DNA of 64,000 nucleotides from Chryseobacterium sp. ISL-6 (GTDB lineage Bacteria; Bacteroidota; Bacteroidia; Flavobacteriales; Weeksellaceae): NCBI RefSeq assembly GCF_018613715.1, contig NZ_JAGGPT010000001.1, forward strand, positions 361,919-425,918. The letters run 5' to 3'. How positions within the stretch are numbered: the stretch's first letter is position 1; each line of letters opens with the position of its first letter. Shown here piece after piece: positions 34,852 through 43,507 of this stretch. The position numbers and the translations under genes are program-made. The notes under the pieces are model-generated. The model made no database searches and was not told the origin of the DNA. It saw only the letters and a program-made list of their open reading frames with translations.

Positions 34852-37338
34852 TTAAAACTTAAGACTTACCTCTGCAACAAAGTTACGAGGCATTTGAGCT
34901 ACTACAACGCCCTGTCCTGAAAAATACTGTGCATTTCCTAAATTATTCATTTTAAATCCTAATCTGTACTTCTCTTTTTCAAGAGATATAGAAGCGTTGA
35001 CCAAAGTATAGGCCGGGAATATAAATTGTCCTGTAGCTGCATTATCGACAGTGATCTGTTGACCAACACGGTTAACTCCAAAACCTACGCCTAGCCCTTG
35101 AAGTCCGTTGATTGGAAGTATATAGCTGATCCATGAATTGAATATATTAGCTGGGCCTGCAGTTGATGGACGGCGACCTTCTGTAGCAGCAGCTGATCTT
35201 ACAAATTTACTGTCATTATAGGTATATCCTGCCATAATATTAAGACCTTGAATCGGATTCAGGATAGTTTCAATTTCAATCCCTTTACTTTTCTGCTCTC
35301 CATCTTGTGTTGTGATTCTATAATCGGTTCCATCACGATTCACTACAATTTCCTGAGGCATATTGTCAACAAGAATATCATAATACCCAACTGTGAAATT
35401 CACTTTATTTCTCCACAAATTTCCTTTTACTCCTACTTCCCATTGTTTAGCCATTTGTGGCTTCAAAACACCACTGTAATCAGGTAATGGCTGTGTAACT
35501 GGGGCTGTATAGCTGAAACCGTTCATATAGTTGGCATAAGCAGATAAACGATCTTTAAAGACCTGATACAATAAGCCTACTTTAGGAGACCAGGCATTCT
35601 GATTAAAGTCTCCCGTACGGGTATTATTGTTTAGGTTAAGTTGTCCTTTACTTTCATAATGATCAAAACGTAAACTAAGCAAAGTAATCAAACGGTCTGT
35701 AATATAAACCGCATCTGAAACATATGCCCCATAAACATTAGACATTGCCGTATTTCTGATCATCGGTGATTTGTTAAGTTTGATAGCAGCATCAGTAAAT
35801 TCTTGTATTTTTTTAAGTGCCAGATCTTTAGATATACCTCCATATGTCCCCGTTATTGTTACTGGCGGTGACCCTGGCGTTTGCACTTGTACTGGCGCTG
35901 TAAGATTTTTACCATCAATTTGATCAAATACAACAATTGGAGAATTATTATTGTTTAAAGACTGATTCAAGTAGTCTAACCCAACAAGTACTTTATTTTT
36001 GATGTTACCAATTTTAAATTCTCCATTAAAGTTCTGTTGAATGCTGGTAGATGCCCCTTCAGAATTCTGCCACTGTACATTTCGTTCCAATAGGTTATCA
36101 GTATTTCCTCTCATGAACTGATACTGGTATAATCCTTCTGTTTTTCTGTAGTTTCTTGAGATCAAAGTCTGAGAACTCCAGTTATCAGAAATTTTATAAT
36201 TCACCTCAGCTTTTACATTGATTGATGGAGCTTTTAAGGTCATATCATTATTTGAATAAGACTTTTTCCAGTCAAACCCAAGTTCATCTGGAGTCCTCGA
36301 GGTAAACTGTCTGTTTCTCGGCAAAAAGATGATCGGCGTGTTAGTTCCTTCATAGGTGTAAATCTGTGCACCCAGATTGAACTTTAATCTGTCATTTACC
36401 TGGTAGCTGAATGTTGGAGCTACAAACATTGACTTTCTGAACTCAGAATCTCTGAATCCATTTTGATACTGATAAGCAGCATTCAAACGGAAAAGTGTTT
36501 TTCTGGAGTCAGTAATAGGGCCATAAACATCCGCTGTAACACGGTTAAGGTTATAGCTTCCCAAAAGATAAGAAACCTCACCTCCGAAATAATCTTTCGG
36601 TTTTTTAGTCACTACGTTGATTAATCCTCCAAAAGAGGTAACCGCACCACCATACAATGTTCCGGAAGGTCCTTTAATGACATCGATACGCTCAATATCA
36701 GCAGGATCAATTTCCGAGTTAGTTGTTGCTGGAACACCATCTACCATAGAAACCCTTGTAGGGAATCCTCTTAAATTATAATAGAAACTACCATCTCCTG
36801 CTCTTCCCGGGCTGCCCTGCATTTTTACAATACCTGGCACGTTCTTCAATGCATCAGAAACATCATAAACAAGTTGTTCTTTCAGGATCTGCTGATTGAT
36901 ACTGGTGTACATCTGTGGATTTTCCAAATTTTTCAATGGCATTTTTGAAATTGAGGTACTGTCTTTATCCAGAAATTTATTTCTGCTAAAAGCATACACC
37001 GTAATTCCTTCAATAACATTGTTTTCTACTGCGGTGTAGATCACCGGGATTTCGTAGACATCTTTCTCAATACGGATGGGTTCACGAGTCAGTTCAATAT
37101 CATTTAAAACCACCTGAAGCGTATAGTCTCCAGCGGGTACATTTTCAAAATAATATTCTCCTAAATTATTGGTTTTCGCCTGATATGGCGTATTTACTAA
37201 TCTTAAAAGTGCATTTTTTACAGGCGCTTTATCAGACAGCATGATCTTGCCGTTTACGCGTTCACTCTGCTGTGCAGAGACAATAAGAGGAAAGCTGACA
37301 AGAAGTAAAAGTAATATAAGGGTTCTAAATGTTTTCAT
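34852..37338 (-). CDS. TonB-dependent siderophore receptor
   Basis: 828 residues. Signal peptide residues 1-22; an N-terminal carboxypeptidase-regulatory-like domain (about 28-115) with NNLGEYYFENVPAGDYTL; a plug with ALKNVPGIVKMQG and PADIERIDVIKGPSGTLYGG; then a 22-strand-type barrel ending in Phe (NFVAEVSLKF), the outer-membrane sorting signal. It should import the ferric form of the siderophore made by this locus. Its start overlaps the ligase gene by 14 bases. No long FecA-like signalling extension is present. Confidence 0.95.
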   Translation of the reverse strand: MKTFRTLILLLLLVSFPLIVSAQQSERVNGKIMLSDKAPVKNALLRLVNTPYQAKTNNLGEYYFENVPAGDYTLQVVLNDIELTREPIRIEKDVYEIPVIYTAVENNVIEGITVYAFSRNKFLDKDSTSISKMPLKNLENPQMYTSINQQILKEQLVYDVSDALKNVPGIVKMQGSPGRAGDGSFYYNLRGFPTRVSMVDGVPATTNSEIDPADIERIDVIKGPSGTLYGGAVTSFGGLINVVTKKPKDYFGGEVSYLLGSYNLNRVTADVYGPITDSRKTLFRLNAAYQYQNGFRDSEFRKSMFVAPTFSYQVNDRLKFNLGAQIYTYEGTNTPIIFLPRNRQFTSRTPDELGFDWKKSYSNNDMTLKAPSINVKAEVNYKISDNWSSQTLISRNYRKTEGLYQYQFMRGNTDNLLERNVQWQNSEGASTSIQQNFNGEFKIGNIKNKVLVGLDYLNQSLNNNNSPIVVFDQIDGKNLTAPVQVQTPGSPPVTITGTYGGISKDLALKKIQEFTDAAIKLNKSPMIRNTAMSNVYGAYVSDAVYITDRLITLLSLRFDHYESKGQLNLNNNTRTGDFNQNAWSPKVGLLYQVFKDRLSAYANYMNGFSYTAPVTQPLPDYSGVLKPQMAKQWEVGVKGNLWRNKVNFTVGYYDILVDNMPQEIVVNRDGTDYRITTQDGEQKSKGIEIETILNPIQGLNIMAGYTYNDSKFVRSAAATEGRRPSTAGPANIFNSWISYILPINGLQGLGVGFGVNRVGQQITVDNAATGQFIFPAYTLVNASISLEKEKYRLGFKMNNLGNAQYFSGQGVVVAQMPRNFVAEVSLKF

Positions 37339-38713
37339 GCTGTAAGTTTTGTAACAGTGGATAGTTTATTTTGCCGTTTTGTGATAATGGGAATGATTCT
37401 ATGTGTTCGGTGCGTACGTACTGCGGATTGATACGAAGTTTATTCTTAATGGTATCCGTAATGATCTGAGGATCGATCTCATTGTTGTCATAAAGAACAA
37501 TGATCTTTTTGTCGTTAGAATTCAGACATACAAACGTATTTCCTTCCAGTTCATTTTTAAGGATAAATTCAACTTCATCCAGGTTAAGACGAATTCCGAA
37601 AAGCTTCATGATCCTTTTTATCCTTCCTGTAATATAATAAAGTCCATTCTTTCCTCTTTTTGCTGTATCTCCTGTACGAAGAACTGAAGGTTGTTCATAA
37701 GAAGAAAGGTCTTCGAGTTTGTTGGCATAACCGCCACAAATACTTGGGTGAAGAAATAGAAGTTCATCCGTTTCTTCATCGATCTGAAAACTTCCACCTT
37801 GTACTGGAGTACCAATAGAAGTTTCCTCTTCAAGAAGGCCTTCTGTTGTAAGATAGGCCATTCTTCCACCTGCTTCAGTCTGTCCGTATTGGGCGTAGAA
37901 TTCTTTTCCAAACTCCTGGCAATAATTGAAAATGGTCTTTCTCAATTCACCATTGATCACTCCTCCCGTATGGGTCATGTATCTCAGGCTGCTGCTGTCT
38001 TTTCTAAAGAATCCTATTCTGTTAAGATTTTCATATAGATAAGGAACACCACCCAATGTACTGTATCCATATTCTTCCATTTCATCCCAGAATGCTTTCT
38101 GCATGATATCTTTATCTGTGCATACTATTTTCGCAGCACGCATACAGTTGGTGGTAAAAATAGAAAATCCGTACACGAAATTAATCGGTACGTTTAATGG
38201 GACAACATCAGTTTCGAGAATGGGCATATACTGAAGGATGCTCAATGCGTTCTGATAAAGATTTTCATCAGAAAGCTTAACCAGTTTAGGAACTCCTGTT
38301 GTTCCTGAGGTACTCAAGAGGATCTTGATGTCAGGATGAATTGCAACTTCGGGTTTATAATCTTCTTTAACAAAGATCTTTACCGTTTCTGAGAATTCCT
38401 TTAAAACATATCCCTCAATCTCTTCCCTTGATGGGTCAAAGATGTATTTCGGACGATACTCTGTTTCCAGACGGTCTTTGAAATCTGTATGCAGTTTTTG
38501 TCCTAAGACTGCAATAGCATGTGCTGTACCATAAAAATTGAGAAGAACCTCAATACTTGACAGCTGATTGTCATTGTATAAAAAGACCAATCCTTTTTCT
38601 ACAGGATTTAAACCCAATGACCGGTATAGTGTTCCTATCGGGACACTTTTGCCGCTGGAAGCCTCCGTGAAAGAGAGGCTTCTATTGGCAATTACATTTT
38701 CTAAAATTTTCAT
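37325..38713 (-). CDS. Acyl-AMP ligase (ANL superfamily) of the siderophore cluster
   Basis: 462 residues. AMP-binding motif LLSTSGTTGVPKLVKL near residues 150-165, AQYGQTEAGGRMAYL near residue 275, and TGDTAKRGKNGLYYITGR with a C-terminal lobe carrying IKRIMKLFGIRLNLDEVE. It should adenylate a carboxylic acid and load it on the ACP encoded four bases upstream. It is smaller than most free-standing acyl-CoA synthetases and does not show a DhbE-type aryl specificity code that I can identify. The acid is unknown. Confidence 0.85.
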   Translation of the reverse strand: MKILENVIANRSLSFTEASSGKSVPIGTLYRSLGLNPVEKGLVFLYNDNQLSSIEVLLNFYGTAHAIAVLGQKLHTDFKDRLETEYRPKYIFDPSREEIEGYVLKEFSETVKIFVKEDYKPEVAIHPDIKILLSTSGTTGVPKLVKLSDENLYQNALSILQYMPILETDVVPLNVPINFVYGFSIFTTNCMRAAKIVCTDKDIMQKAFWDEMEEYGYSTLGGVPYLYENLNRIGFFRKDSSSLRYMTHTGGVINGELRKTIFNYCQEFGKEFYAQYGQTEAGGRMAYLTTEGLLEEETSIGTPVQGGSFQIDEETDELLFLHPSICGGYANKLEDLSSYEQPSVLRTGDTAKRGKNGLYYITGRIKRIMKLFGIRLNLDEVEFILKNELEGNTFVCLNSNDKKIIVLYDNNEIDPQIITDTIKNKLRINPQYVRTEHIESFPLSQNGKINYPLLQNLQHENI

Positions 38714-38717
38714 ATAC

Positions 38718-38963
38718 TTAGTTTTCTACGAGTACATCGTATTTTTTCATTTTTTCACGGATTTTACCGACCGTTCCCATTTCAAGAATGTCATTAAAAT
38801 CAAACTTTACCTGATAGAACTGCTCCAATGCTTCTACGATAAGTAAGTGAGACATAGAATCCCATTCAGGGATTTCCTGATACGTAAGATTTTCATCTAC
38901 CATTTCTTTCTTTACCGCAATTGCTGAAGCAATTATTTCATAAAATTCGTCTGTTGTGTGCAT
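38718..38963 (-). CDS. Acyl carrier protein of the siderophore cluster
   Basis: 81 residues. The phosphopantetheine site is Ser36 in EWDSMSHL, inside a four-helix carrier protein pattern (LEQFYQVKFDFNDILEMGTVGKI). It lies between the MATE gene and the ligase gene with gaps of one and four bases, so a dedicated ligase-ACP pair is likely. Carrier proteins are not a usual part of NRPS-independent siderophore operons. Confidence 0.9.
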   Translation of the reverse strand: MHTTDEFYEIIASAIAVKKEMVDENLTYQEIPEWDSMSHLLIVEALEQFYQVKFDFNDILEMGTVGKIREKMKKYDVLVEN

Positions 38964-38964
38964 T

Positions 38965-40368
38965 TTAAATTTTTATAGTTTTCCATTTACCATTTTTGAA
39001 GATCAATAAGAATAATACAGCCAATACGATTTCTGAAGAAACGATTGCTGTAAATATTCCTTTCAGTTCCCAGTGAAGTCTTACTCCAAGGAGATAAGCT
39101 AAAGGAAGCTGAATAACATAGAACATGATCATATACAGCAGCGTTACCTGCATAATATTGCCGGCTGCATTTAGAGCACGGCTGATCACCATTGTAAAGC
39201 CAAGTAATAAATAAGCCATAGAAACCACATGGATGTACTGTATTGCATATCGTGCGACTTCAGTTTCGGAAGTGAAGAATGTTACCACATACTCTGCTGC
39301 AAACTGCCAGAATAAGGCAACTGCCACCAGGTAAGTCATATTGATCCCTCCAGCTCTCCACACCGTTTTTTCTGCACGGTCCGGATTTCCAGCTCCTAAA
39401 TTCTGTCCTGTAAGGATTCCTGCAGCGTTTCCTATTCCCCAGGCGGGCATTGTCGCTACGGAAGCAATCCTTTGGGCAATGATGTAGCCTGCGAGAGCAG
39501 TTGTCCCGAAAGTAGCTGTAATTTTAACCATGATCAGCCAGCTGGAAGCAGGAATAATGTACTGCACCAGTCCTCCAAAGGTGATTTTTAGTATTTTCTT
39601 TATTAAAGGCACATCAAAGTGAAACTTTACCAGAATATTGATACTGGTTTTGCCTGTAAGAAGAATAAAGAATTGGTACAAAACAGCTAATAGTCGGGAT
39701 AAAACGGTAGCATAAGCTAACCCCATCAATCCGTAAGCGGGAATAAAACCAATTCCAAAAACAAAAATCACTGCGAATACCATACTGGAGATATGACAAA
39801 GCCAAAGGGATTTCATCGCAAGAGCTGCATCACCGGCTCCCCTGAAAAGTCCATTAATAGAAAGACGCAGGATAACCAGGCCAATACTTAAAAATACGAG
39901 CTGGGAAAAAAGTAATCCATGGTCAACACTATTGGGTTTAATTCCAAGAAAACTGATGATATCGGATGCAAAAATAAAAGATAACCCACCTATTAACAAT
40001 GCGAAAGCTGCTGCTAATAATATGATATAATGAGCGGTTCTGCTCATGCCTTCTCTGTCTTTTTCTCCGGCTCTCCTTGCTGTTAATGTTGCAGCAGCGA
40101 TACCAAGGCCAATGGCAATAGCATTAGCAAAATTGATGTAGTTATCTGTGATCCCTACAAGCCCAAGGACCTTATCTCCTAGCCTGGCAATAATTAAAAG
40201 ATTGATACTGACAAAAAGAGATTCCATTACAAGCTCCATGACCATGGGAATGGCCAGGCTAAAGATAGAACGGTTGATGCTTCCGGTTGTCAGTTCGGTT
40301 TTTTTTCCGGCTAATGCTCCATACGCAAATACAGAACCATCTTTTACAAGATGCAGAAACTTTCTCAT
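38965..40368 (-). CDS. MATE family efflux transporter, putative siderophore exporter
   Basis: 467 residues with about 12 helices in two bundles. Family marks include RSIFSLAIPMVMELVMESLF, GAGDAALAMKSLWL and GWP-free INGLFRGAGD, plus GQNLGAGNPDRAEKTVWRA in the second half. MATE proteins use H+ or Na+ gradients. Overlap of 4 bases with the IucA/IucC gene and a 1-base gap to the ACP gene place it inside the siderophore operon, where an exporter is otherwise missing. Confidence 0.92.
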   Translation of the reverse strand: MRKFLHLVKDGSVFAYGALAGKKTELTTGSINRSIFSLAIPMVMELVMESLFVSINLLIIARLGDKVLGLVGITDNYINFANAIAIGLGIAAATLTARRAGEKDREGMSRTAHYIILLAAAFALLIGGLSFIFASDIISFLGIKPNSVDHGLLFSQLVFLSIGLVILRLSINGLFRGAGDAALAMKSLWLCHISSMVFAVIFVFGIGFIPAYGLMGLAYATVLSRLLAVLYQFFILLTGKTSINILVKFHFDVPLIKKILKITFGGLVQYIIPASSWLIMVKITATFGTTALAGYIIAQRIASVATMPAWGIGNAAGILTGQNLGAGNPDRAEKTVWRAGGINMTYLVAVALFWQFAAEYVVTFFTSETEVARYAIQYIHVVSMAYLLLGFTMVISRALNAAGNIMQVTLLYMIMFYVIQLPLAYLLGVRLHWELKGIFTAIVSSEIVLAVLFLLIFKNGKWKTIKI

Positions 40369-42179
40369 ATTGCCGCGACAGAATTTTTATTCGCTATCTG
40401 ATACAGTGGATTTGGTAGTGCTCCATCTTTCTTTGGAATAGCAAATGCCTTATTTTCACTGTATCCGTTATTTTTTAAACGCAGGCTGTTGATATAGAAT
40501 CTTTTGAATGTTGGAACATAAAGATCATATTTTTCGTAACGTTCCTGCAAATGAGGATTGTCATTTTTATAGCTTTCAATACATTCGTGAACAAGGGTCC
40601 AGAATTGATTTTCTTTAAAGTCTGAATGCGTGTGCAGGGCATCTGATAAATATCTGAAGAAAGCATCAAACACACCCAGAAGAATAAATAACGGAATATT
40701 CTCTTTATTTGAAGACTGGATCAATCCATCTGCCAGATGATCCGGTAATTTTTCTCTTGCTTCTGTAGTTAAAACAATATCATCTACAAAATCTTTGATC
40801 ACGATTCTTTGTGGAAGTCCATTTTTCAGTACTACCATGATATTCTCTCCATGAGGGGTAACACATAAAGAATGGGTATAATAGATATGAAGTAATGGAA
40901 TAAGATAAGCATCAAGATAAAGGGTTATCCATTCTTCAATACTTATTCCCGCTTTTTTAGCAAATGCTTCTACCAGTGAATTTCCTTCCTCATCTACGTA
41001 CAGCAAAGAAGCCATGGTTACCATTTCTTCATCTCCTTTTAAATAATTAGATGCACTTTCACGCCATAAAGCACCTAGGAATTCATTATACTGATAAGGA
41101 ACATTCTGAATAGCTCCATATTGTGGATGTAAATAAGTAGTTGCTGCTTCTTCTCCCAGGAATATAGTTCCCTTATCTGCTAAATATGCATCATCTTTGA
41201 TCAATCCTTTTACCCAGTCTGTAATAGATGGTGCAATTTTCATCTGTTTAGGGGAAAGTCCACGGATGTTTCCTGTACTCAAAATAGATACTGCTGTCTT
41301 TAAATATCTTTTCTCAGGATTTTTAGTATTGAATAAAGTACGAATACTTTGCTGTGCACTGTATTCATCATTACCTTCTCCCAGAGGAATAAGAAGTCCG
41401 TTTGCGATATCACCTGCATAATGGATCTTTAATTTATTTTCCCATTGCCAGGGGTGTACAGGAATAAGATTAAAGTCACTAATTGATTTTCCACTTTCAG
41501 AAAGTTTTTGCTTAAAGCTTTCATACAGTTCATGACCGACTTCTGAACGGTAGAACTCTTCTTTTTGAATGTTTTCCAAAGCCTGGAAACTCGATCTGTC
41601 CTGATGTGCAGCAAACCATAGAACTTTTAAAGGCTGATCAGCTTCAGGAGAGTAAGTTTGTAGATCCGTAGGAGAAAAACCCAGACGGCTTTTGTTAACG
41701 ATCACCCAAGGATGTCCTTTCATATGGTGCTCTATAACCTGATAACCGGCTTCAGCTAAATCTTTTGAGGACATTACTCCTTTTTCAAGGATCAGTGCAT
41801 CACAGTATAAAGTATGTAAAAGCTCTTCTGTATATCTTGCTAACGTATTGGAATCAAGATCGAATACTGGCTGCATTTCCAAAAAGAACTGAGGAACATC
41901 GATTGACGAACTTACATTCCCGTTTTCATGTCTTTTAATGCTGTTTTTATCAATAAACCAGTAATCCATAAGTCTTTCCTGGCCACGGAAACTGTAAACT
42001 ACATTTTCATTTCCTGTTTCAAGTCTGAATACAGTATATCCTTTTTCATCTTCAAAATCGGCTGTTGGTTTTAAGAGTTCTTCATGCATTAATTCTGCAA
42101 TGGTCTTAGCCATAAGATCTCTGTTAGCTTGCTTCCAGTTTTCCTGGCTGATTATTGTATTGTTTAATGTGTTGTTCAT
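40365..42179 (-). CDS. IucA/IucC family NRPS-independent siderophore synthetase
   Basis: 604 residues, the typical length. Conserved blocks: EHHMKGHPWVIVNKSRLGFS near residue 150, NLIPVHPWQWENK near residue 230, QSIRTLFNT and the C-terminal ATP-binding region TPHGENIMVVLKNGLPQR followed by KDFVDD. The enzyme adenylates a carboxylate and joins it to an amine or hydroxylamine. With a second synthetase domain in the locus, it probably performs the second condensation or the macrocyclisation. It lies 8 bases after the N-hydroxylase gene. Confidence 0.94.
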   Translation of the reverse strand: MNNTLNNTIISQENWKQANRDLMAKTIAELMHEELLKPTADFEDEKGYTVFRLETGNENVVYSFRGQERLMDYWFIDKNSIKRHENGNVSSSIDVPQFFLEMQPVFDLDSNTLARYTEELLHTLYCDALILEKGVMSSKDLAEAGYQVIEHHMKGHPWVIVNKSRLGFSPTDLQTYSPEADQPLKVLWFAAHQDRSSFQALENIQKEEFYRSEVGHELYESFKQKLSESGKSISDFNLIPVHPWQWENKLKIHYAGDIANGLLIPLGEGNDEYSAQQSIRTLFNTKNPEKRYLKTAVSILSTGNIRGLSPKQMKIAPSITDWVKGLIKDDAYLADKGTIFLGEEAATTYLHPQYGAIQNVPYQYNEFLGALWRESASNYLKGDEEMVTMASLLYVDEEGNSLVEAFAKKAGISIEEWITLYLDAYLIPLLHIYYTHSLCVTPHGENIMVVLKNGLPQRIVIKDFVDDIVLTTEAREKLPDHLADGLIQSSNKENIPLFILLGVFDAFFRYLSDALHTHSDFKENQFWTLVHECIESYKNDNPHLQERYEKYDLYVPTFKRFYINSLRLKNNGYSENKAFAIPKKDGALPNPLYQIANKNSVAAI

Positions 42180-42187
42180 AATAAGTA

Positions 42188-43507
42188 TTAAATAGTGGCA
42201 GTTGTGGGTATAGTAGAATATTTTTCGACGTCAAAATCCTGAAAAGCGATTTTCTTTTCGACTTTGTAATATTCTCTTCCGAGAATATCGTTGATGATGT
42301 AAGAATTTCGGTATGCAGCCATTCCAAGATCCGTAGAAATATAGCTGTGAGTATGAACTTCTGCATGAAGTACATAAATTTCACCACCATTATGATCTAT
42401 AGAATAATTTCTGTTGACAGCGTATAAACCAGATGAATCTCTTTTAATTCTAGATTCAATATTCTTTAGGAATGAAGGCTCTTGATAGCGGTATCCTGTT
42501 CCTATTACGATGTAATCAGCTTCCTGTTCGTAAGGAATCCCTTGTTCTTTCTGTGTAAATTCAAGGGTAAGACGATCCGGACTGCTGTTATCTACCCTAT
42601 CCAGCTGACTGTTTGGAATAATCGTGAGCTTTGGATCAGCATTATCAATGTTCAGGTCATAAATAAAATCATAGATCTGATTGATCAGGTCATAATTGAT
42701 GCCTTTAAACTGAGCCTGTTGTTTGCTTAAAATTGATTTTCTTGCTGCTTCATCCCTGCCGTAAAAATAATCTACATAATCAGGAGAGGTTAGCTCTAAG
42801 GTTAGTTTAGCATATTCCATTGGAAAGAATCGATCTGGTCGGGAATACCAGCCTAGTTCTGTATTTTCATTACGGCTCTGAAGCAGGTCATAGAAAACCT
42901 CTGCTGCACTTTGTCCTGAACCTATCACAGCTATTTTTTTTCCTTTTGCCAAAAGCTCCTCTTTTCGGTATAAATAAGAACTGGTATGAAGGATGCGTGA
43001 ATCTTCTTTTGGAATAAACGAAGGGATATGTGGCTGTGTTCCTGTTCCAAGGATCAGTCTTTCTGCTTTATAAACTACCGCTTCTTTAGTTTTGGTATGA
43101 ACTGTTGTGATGAGATAAAGTCCATCTTCATATATAATATCCACTACCTGTGTTGAAAAACGACACTGCGGTAACTGGCTCACCACCCATTGGCAGTAAC
43201 GGTTATATTCCTTACGAGGGATGAAGAAATCTTCCCTGATAAAGAATTTATAAAGCCTGTTCGTTTCTTTAAGGTAATTCAGGAGACTTAAAGGATTCGT
43301 AGGATCGGCCATGGATACACAGTCGCATAAAAAAGGCGTCTGAAGCGTTACATGATCGATCATCAACCCCGGATGCCAGTCGAAACCGTCTCTCTGGTCA
43401 AGGAAAAGTGTTTTTAATTCAGAAATTGGATTGGATAAAGCGGCAAGACCCAGATTGAAAGGTCCGATACCTATTCCAATTACATTATATATTGTTTCGT
43501 TATTCAT
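42188..43507 (-). CDS. L-lysine/diamine N-hydroxylase (IucD/AlcA/DesB family)
   Basis: 439 residues from the ATG at 43507, which overlaps the preceding stop (ATGAATAA); a frame open for 36 more codons upstream is inside the previous gene. FAD site GIGIGPFNLGLAAL (residues 10-23), NADPH site IAVIGSGQSAAEVFYDL near residue 200, and the DYIVIGTGYRY ATGY-type motif near residue 360. It adds a hydroxyl to the terminal amine using O2 and NADPH. Given the decarboxylase in the operon, cadaverine or hydroxycadaverine is the likely substrate. Confidence 0.94.
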   Translation of the reverse strand: MNNETIYNVIGIGIGPFNLGLAALSNPISELKTLFLDQRDGFDWHPGLMIDHVTLQTPFLCDCVSMADPTNPLSLLNYLKETNRLYKFFIREDFFIPRKEYNRYCQWVVSQLPQCRFSTQVVDIIYEDGLYLITTVHTKTKEAVVYKAERLILGTGTQPHIPSFIPKEDSRILHTSSYLYRKEELLAKGKKIAVIGSGQSAAEVFYDLLQSRNENTELGWYSRPDRFFPMEYAKLTLELTSPDYVDYFYGRDEAARKSILSKQQAQFKGINYDLINQIYDFIYDLNIDNADPKLTIIPNSQLDRVDNSSPDRLTLEFTQKEQGIPYEQEADYIVIGTGYRYQEPSFLKNIESRIKRDSSGLYAVNRNYSIDHNGGEIYVLHAEVHTHSYISTDLGMAAYRNSYIINDILGREYYKVEKKIAFQDFDVEKYSTIPTTATI

